DNA of 16,083 bases from Bifidobacterium breve (GTDB lineage: Bacteria; Actinomycetota; Acidimicrobiia; IMCC26256; PALSA-555), in contig CAMDCC010000029.1 of NCBI GenBank assembly GCA_945889545.1, positions 1-16,083 on the forward strand. Reading direction: 5' to 3'. Under the pieces are notes generated by a model that saw only the letters and a program-made list of their open reading frames with translations, searched no databases and was not told the DNA's origin. Every line of letters starts with the position of its first letter. The first letter of the stretch is position 1. A program made the position numbers and the translations under genes. Shown in pieces: positions 13,181-16,083 of this stretch.

Positions 13181-14040
13181 CCGTGGGCGCAATCGGTGGA
13201 ATCGTCGCCCTGGCGCTTGTGCGCTCGGCGCGCCGGGTCGAGGCGGGTCAACAGGCGCGCAGCCTGACCGGACCGCGGCGGTGGCGACTGCCGGCGGCCG
13301 CGCGCACCTGGTTGATCCGCGCGCTCGACGATGCCGCGCTCACGTTCGAGCCGGAAGCGGCGTGCGAGCTGTGGATCGCGGGCTCGATCGGTGTCGCGAT
13401 CCCGGCGGCCGCACTTGCACCCGGGCTCGGTGTTGCCGCCGCGCTCGGCGCGCTGGTGGCCGGGCCGGTGGCGCTCCGAGTCGCGCGCGGCCGAACCCGC
13501 CGCCGCTTGGTTGTCGCGCTTCCGGGGGCATTGGAGCATGTCGCCGCCGGACTTCGCGGTGGCGCAACCGTTGACGAAGCAGTCGACGCGCTTGGCGAGG
13601 GTGATGGTCCGCTCGCCCCCGATCTCCGCCGCGTGCGGGCGCGCGCCTCGCTCGGCCCAGGGCTTGCCGACGCACTGCGGTCGTGGTCGGCCGAGCGCAA
13701 CCTCTCATCGGTACGGGCCGCGTGCGGCGCGCTCTCCGTTGCCGCGTCGGTGGGCGGCCCCGCGGCCGGTGCCATTGACGGGCTTGCGGGTTCGTTGCGT
13801 GATCGGCTCGGTGCCGTTGCCGAAGCGCGGGCGCTCTCGTCGCAGGCGCGTGTATCGGCGATCGTCGTGGGCGGCGCGCCGCTTGCGTATCTCGGTTTCT
13901 CCGCAGTGGCCGATCCCGCATCACTGAGCCTGCTCGTCGAGACGGGCGCCGGCCGCGCGTGTCTTGTGCTCGGACTGGTGTTCGAGGTTCTCGGCATCGT
14001 GATCATGCGCAGGATCGTGCGATCCGAGGACGACCAGTGA
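13168..14040 (+). CDS. tadB: Tad inner-membrane platform protein TadB
   Basis: A 290-residue membrane protein of the type II secretion GspF/TadB family that forms the platform on which TadA acts. It has an N-terminal membrane segment (about residues 4-18), a hydrophobic region at about 68-104, the cytoplasmic T2SSF-type four-helix domain starting ALPGALEHVAAGLRGGATVD (117-136) and two C-terminal hydrophobic segments (about 230-247 and 263-282). The start is uncertain: ATG 13168 is used here, but a GTG at 13177 would give the same GTGA overlap (13177-13180) with the tadA stop that occurs at the starts of tadA, tadC and the tadG-like gene, and would shorten the protein by three residues. No Shine-Dalgarno is seen for either, so coupling to tadA is likely. 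Confidence 0.88.
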   Translation: MRTVTVGAIGGIVALALVRSARRVEAGQQARSLTGPRRWRLPAAARTWLIRALDDAALTFEPEAACELWIAGSIGVAIPAAALAPGLGVAAALGALVAGPVALRVARGRTRRRLVVALPGALEHVAAGLRGGATVDEAVDALGEGDGPLAPDLRRVRARASLGPGLADALRSWSAERNLSSVRAACGALSVAASVGGPAAGAIDGLAGSLRDRLGAVAEARALSSQARVSAIVVGGAPLAYLGFSAVADPASLSLLVETGAGRACLVLGLVFEVLGIVIMRRIVRSEDDQ

Positions 14041-14708
14041 CCGTTGTCGTGCTGCTCATCGGGATCGGCTGGGGTGCGCTGGTCGCCGTGCCGTTCGCCC
14101 GCCATGCACAACGCGCCGAAGTGGTGTCGCGGCTCGAGTCGCACTCGCCCCGATCAATCCATGAGCCTCGGGCATCACGCTGGCGCCAGGTACCGGTTCT
14201 CCAGTGGGCCGGACCCGTCGGCCGAGTCGTCACCGGTCTTGCGCGGCGACGCACCGACGCTCGGCGCGACGAGGAGCTCGCGCGCGACTTGCCGGTAGCG
14301 ATCGACTTGCTTGCGGTTGCGGTGGGCGCGGGATGCACGCCGTATCTCGCGGTTGGTGTCGCATCGCAATGGTCCCCACCCGCGGTGGCCGAGCCGCTCG
14401 ACGGCGTCCGGCGCGATTGCTCGCTCGGCGTGACCTTCGCCGACGCGTTGGACCGGATGGCTCGGGATCGCACATTGCTTCAGCCGCTGGTCGACGCGCT
14501 GCTCGCATCGGAGCGGTATGGCGCCCCGGTCGGCGACGCGCTCACGCGCTTGGCGGTCGAGGAGCGGGCCACGCTGCGGCGGCGCGCCGAAGCACGAGCC
14601 CGCACCGTTCCCGTGAAGCTTCTCTTTCCCCTGGTCTTCCTCGTCCTGCCGGCGTTCGCGTTGCTCTCCGTTGTACCTGTGCTGCTCGCCGGCCTCACCA
14701 GTACCTAA
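14037..14708 (+). CDS. tadC: Tad inner-membrane platform protein TadC
   Basis: A 223-residue partner of TadB, also with a T2SSF-type domain. It starts with a membrane helix (VVVLLIGIGWGALVAVPFA). A basic cytoplasmic linker follows, then RDLPVAIDLLAVAVGAGCTP (about residues 83-102), which is the TadB/TadC-type helix pair. A second helical stretch contains ALLASERYGAPVGDAL, and the C-terminal membrane segment is LLFPLVFLVLPAFALLSVVP. The GTG start overlaps the tadB stop as GTGA (14037-14040); the frame extends upstream but only inside tadB. It is shorter than many TadC proteins, as is usual for the actinobacterial cluster type (Rv3657c-like). It is followed after 26 nt by the pilin gene with its own strong ribosome-binding site. 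Confidence 0.88.
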   Translation: MTVVVLLIGIGWGALVAVPFARHAQRAEVVSRLESHSPRSIHEPRASRWRQVPVLQWAGPVGRVVTGLARRRTDARRDEELARDLPVAIDLLAVAVGAGCTPYLAVGVASQWSPPAVAEPLDGVRRDCSLGVTFADALDRMARDRTLLQPLVDALLASERYGAPVGDALTRLAVEERATLRRRAEARARTVPVKLLFPLVFLVLPAFALLSVVPVLLAGLTST

Positions 14709-14722
14709 CCCAACAGGATCTC

Positions 14723-14728
14723 AGGAGG
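14723..14728 (+). promoter_or_regulatory. Consensus ribosome-binding site of the Flp pilin
   Basis: AGGAGG six bases before the ATG at 14735 is the only full-consensus Shine-Dalgarno noticed in the window. The surrounding operon genes rely on start-stop overlaps instead, so the pilin is set up for much higher translation than the assembly proteins. Confidence 0.85.
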
Positions 14729-14734
14729 TCCCTC

Positions 14735-14920
14735 ATGCACTTGTTCCACCGATTCCGTCGCGCGCTCCGTGTCCTCACCGGACAGGAAGCAGGTCAGACA
14801 ACCGCCGAGTACGCGCTCGTGATCCTCGGCGTGGCGGTCGTCGCCGGCGGCCTTGCGATCTGGGCCAAGGGCGGCGCCATCAAGGACCTGTTCGACGACA
14901 TCATCGGGAAGATCCTCTGA
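14735..14920 (+). CDS. flp: Flp-type major pilin
   Basis: A 61-residue prepilin. A basic leader (MHLFHRFRRALRVLTGQEAG) ends in Gly, followed by QTTAEYALVILGVAVVAGGL, which has the class IVb processing pattern G^XXXXEY (Glu+5, Tyr+6). The hydrophobic helix follows directly, and the tail KGGAIKDLFDDIIGKIL is a short amphipathic end. After cleavage by a prepilin peptidase (not in this window) a mature subunit of about 41 residues would polymerise into the pilus. It is similar in place and kind to Rv3656c. The strong AGGAGG upstream fits its role as the abundant structural subunit. Its stop overlaps the next start by one base (TGATG). Confidence 0.93.
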   Translation: MHLFHRFRRALRVLTGQEAGQTTAEYALVILGVAVVAGGLAIWAKGGAIKDLFDDIIGKIL

Positions 14921-15288
14921 TGCGTGCGCCGCGCGCTCGTGAGCGGGGCCAGGCGACGGTCGAGTTCGCGCTCGTCCTGCCGATCCTGGTGCTCGCGTTG
15001 CTCGCTGTGCTCCAAGTCGCGTTCGTCGTGCGTGATCACGTGGCGGTCGTCCACGCGGCACGCGAAGCGGCCCGAGCTGCCAGCGTCGACCCCGACCCGA
15101 GTCGGGCCGTGCGTGCGGCACACGCCACCCTCCCGGAAGCGAACGTTCACGTTGGGAGTCGTCCACGGGTGGGTGAGTCGATCTCCGTGGTGGTCACCTA
15201 CAAGTCACATACCAACTTGCCGCTCGTCGGCCCGCTCTTCCCCGACCCCACCTTGCGATCACGAGTCGTGATGCGGGTCGAGAAGTGA
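14920..15288 (+). CDS. tadE: TadE-like minor pseudopilin
   Basis: A 122-residue protein with a short basic leader ending in RERG, then QATVEFALVLPILVLALLAV, which carries the prepilin-like pattern G^XXXXEF and a membrane helix, as in TadE family pseudopilins. The extracytoplasmic remainder contains VVHAAREAARAA, a motif seen right after the helix in TadE/TadG proteins, then a beta-rich domain of about 75 residues with no cysteines. It probably takes part in pilus initiation or tip function. The ATG (14920-14922) shares one base with the flp stop. It matches the position of Rv3655c. Confidence 0.88.
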   Translation: MRAPRARERGQATVEFALVLPILVLALLAVLQVAFVVRDHVAVVHAAREAARAASVDPDPSRAVRAAHATLPEANVHVGSRPRVGESISVVVTYKSHTNLPLVGPLFPDPTLRSRVVMRVEK

Positions 15289-15641
15289 CTCGAAAAGTGA
15301 CACCGCGAGAGGGCGGGAGCACATCGGTCGTCATGGTCGGTGTGCTCGCCGTCGCGGTGGTCGCGGCGTTGGCCGTCGGTCGAGTGGGAGTGGCGGCGGT
15401 TGCCAGTGCCAAAGCCGACGCGGCGGCCGACGCCGCTGCGCTCGCCGCCGCCGACATGTTGGCGCTCGGGCGAGGCCCCGCGGTTGCTTCCCGTGCTGCA
15501 CACGACACCGCGCAGGACAACGGGGCCCGACTGCTGCGCTGCTCGTGGAGTGGTCGACGGGTGACGGTACGGGTGAAGGTGGTCATTGCCGGCTCGGCCG
15601 ATGCTCACGCAACGGCCCGGGCCGAGATCGGGAGCGGTTAG
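15285..15641 (+). CDS. TadG-like/Rv3654c-type Tad cluster protein
   Basis: A 118-residue protein with a short N-terminus (REGGSTSVVMVGVLAVAVVA) leading into one membrane helix, then SAKADAAADAAALAAADMLA, an Ala-rich amphipathic helix typical of the Tad_N (TadG-like) group and of the 'helicase/secretion neighborhood TadE-like' proteins. A single Cys (LLRCSW) and a short beta segment RRVTVRVKVVIAG follow. Unlike the two preceding prepilin-like proteins it lacks the Glu at +5 after the leader glycine, so peptidase processing is doubtful. The GTG start overlaps the tadE stop as GTGA (15285-15288). It is the last gene of the operon; its TAG (15639-15641) overlaps the stop of the convergent LCP gene, leaving no room for a separate terminator between them. 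Confidence 0.82.
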   Translation: MTRKVTPREGGSTSVVMVGVLAVAVVAALAVGRVGVAAVASAKADAAADAAALAAADMLALGRGPAVASRAAHDTAQDNGARLLRCSWSGRRVTVRVKVVIAGSADAHATARAEIGSG

Positions 15642-16083
15642 CCCGCGGTCTGCACGATCCCGTCGTCGGCGAAGTCGGCAAACAACGCGGCGCCGCCCGG
15701 CCCGATCACGAGGTTCGAGCCGGAGCCGCTTCCGACCGGGATCGTGATGCTCTTGATCGTGGCTGGGTCGATGGACAGCCCGAGGCGCCCGAGGCGCCAG
15801 AGCGACACCACGTCGACGTTCATCATCTCCACGTGACGGGCGAGGATCGAGACGTAGTGCAGCGTTGTGGAGTCACCGGGGTTCTGGGCGCGCAACGTGG
15901 CAAGCGCCGAGACGATGACCAGAGCCTGGTTCCCCGACCGTGCGATGTCGCCCAGGAGGTTGAAGTCCTTGCGGTCGCGCGAGAGCGCAAGGGCCTGCGC
16001 GCCGTTGAGACGCTGGAGCCCGGGCTGGAAGTTGGCACCGGAGTCACTGTCGTTGTACTGCTGGTCGCCACCCAGGCTGAGCG
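15638..16083 (-). CDS. LCP (LytR-CpsA-Psr) family protein, C-terminal part only
   Basis: The frame enters from the right edge and stops with TAA at 15640-15638, giving 147 complete visible codons. QRLNGAQALALSRDRKDF (about 30 residues from the visible start), followed by GDIARSGNQALVIVSALATL, fits the conserved LCP pattern of a Leu-x-Gly-x-x-Ala-Leu-x-x-x-Arg segment and then an Arg-containing helix. These are membrane-anchored enzymes that transfer polymers such as arabinogalactan or teichoic acids from lipid carriers to peptidoglycan; the conserved arginines bind the polyprenyl pyrophosphate. The N-terminal membrane helix and the first catalytic residues lie beyond the window. The C-terminus ends shortly after the LCP core, with no LytR_C extension. 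It is convergent with the pilus operon and is probably not part of it. Confidence 0.8.
   Translation of the reverse strand, partial: LSLGGDQQYNDSDSGANFQPGLQRLNGAQALALSRDRKDFNLLGDIARSGNQALVIVSALATLRAQNPGDSTTLHYVSILARHVEMMNVDVVSLWRLGRLGLSIDPATIKSITIPVGSGSGSNLVIGPGGAALFADFADDGIVQTAG

Overview
This is a high-GC (roughly two thirds G+C by eye), gene-dense bacterial chromosome segment. It has many GTG starts, very short intergenic gaps and several genes that appear to be leaderless. The gene set (glnE, glutamine-dependent NAD synthase, DUF2510 and DUF3093-like proteins, a DUF3558-like exported protein, an LCP-family protein and the 'helicase/secretion neighborhood' type of Tad cluster beside a HAD-IB hydrolase) points to an actinobacterium. 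The style suggests a deep-branching lineage such as Acidimicrobiia, but that rank is inference.

Left part (1-7680), housekeeping. A partial exported protein with two conserved-looking cysteines (1-496, minus) lies downstream of glnE (544-3330, minus), which regulates glutamine synthetase. Divergent from glnE is a plus-strand run: nadE, an EamA-type permease, a small helical protein and a principal-type sigma-70 factor that ends in a clear UUCG hairpin. The nadE, EamA and small-protein genes share one geometry: a -10-like hexamer starts exactly 12 nt before a GTG start codon. In two cases the hexamer begins with the TAG stop codon of the preceding gene.

Middle part (7680-10300), accessory and decayed. 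There are a small coiled-coil/membrane protein, remnants of a possible second such gene and of an ECF sigma factor, and two copies of a dispersed repeat, one of them a perfect 19-bp inverted repeat. These are followed on the minus strand by a DUF3093-like/DUF2510 membrane protein translationally coupled to a rhomboid protease with a 9-bp-repeat-encoded tail. A 26-residue membrane miniprotein gene lies on the plus strand. Three short tandem-repeat arrays occur between 8593 and 11182.

Right part (10299-16083), Tad/Flp pilus. A membrane-anchored HAD-IB hydrolase (minus) is divergent from a tightly overlapped plus-strand operon: CpaE/Ssd-like ATPase, TadA/CpaF ATPase, TadB, TadC, Flp pilin, TadE-like and TadG-like pseudopilins. 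This order resembles the Rv3661-Rv3654c region of Mycobacterium tuberculosis. The divergent intergenic region holds four 16-bp repeats that duplicate a TTGACA-type -35 box, a well-formed promoter and a leader hairpin. The operon ends tail-to-tail, with overlapping stop codons, against an LCP (LytR-CpsA-Psr) family gene that runs off the right edge.

I found no tRNA, rRNA, CRISPR array, IS transposase or prophage. I see no entirely new multi-gene system. The unusual material is in the regulatory and repeat architecture.
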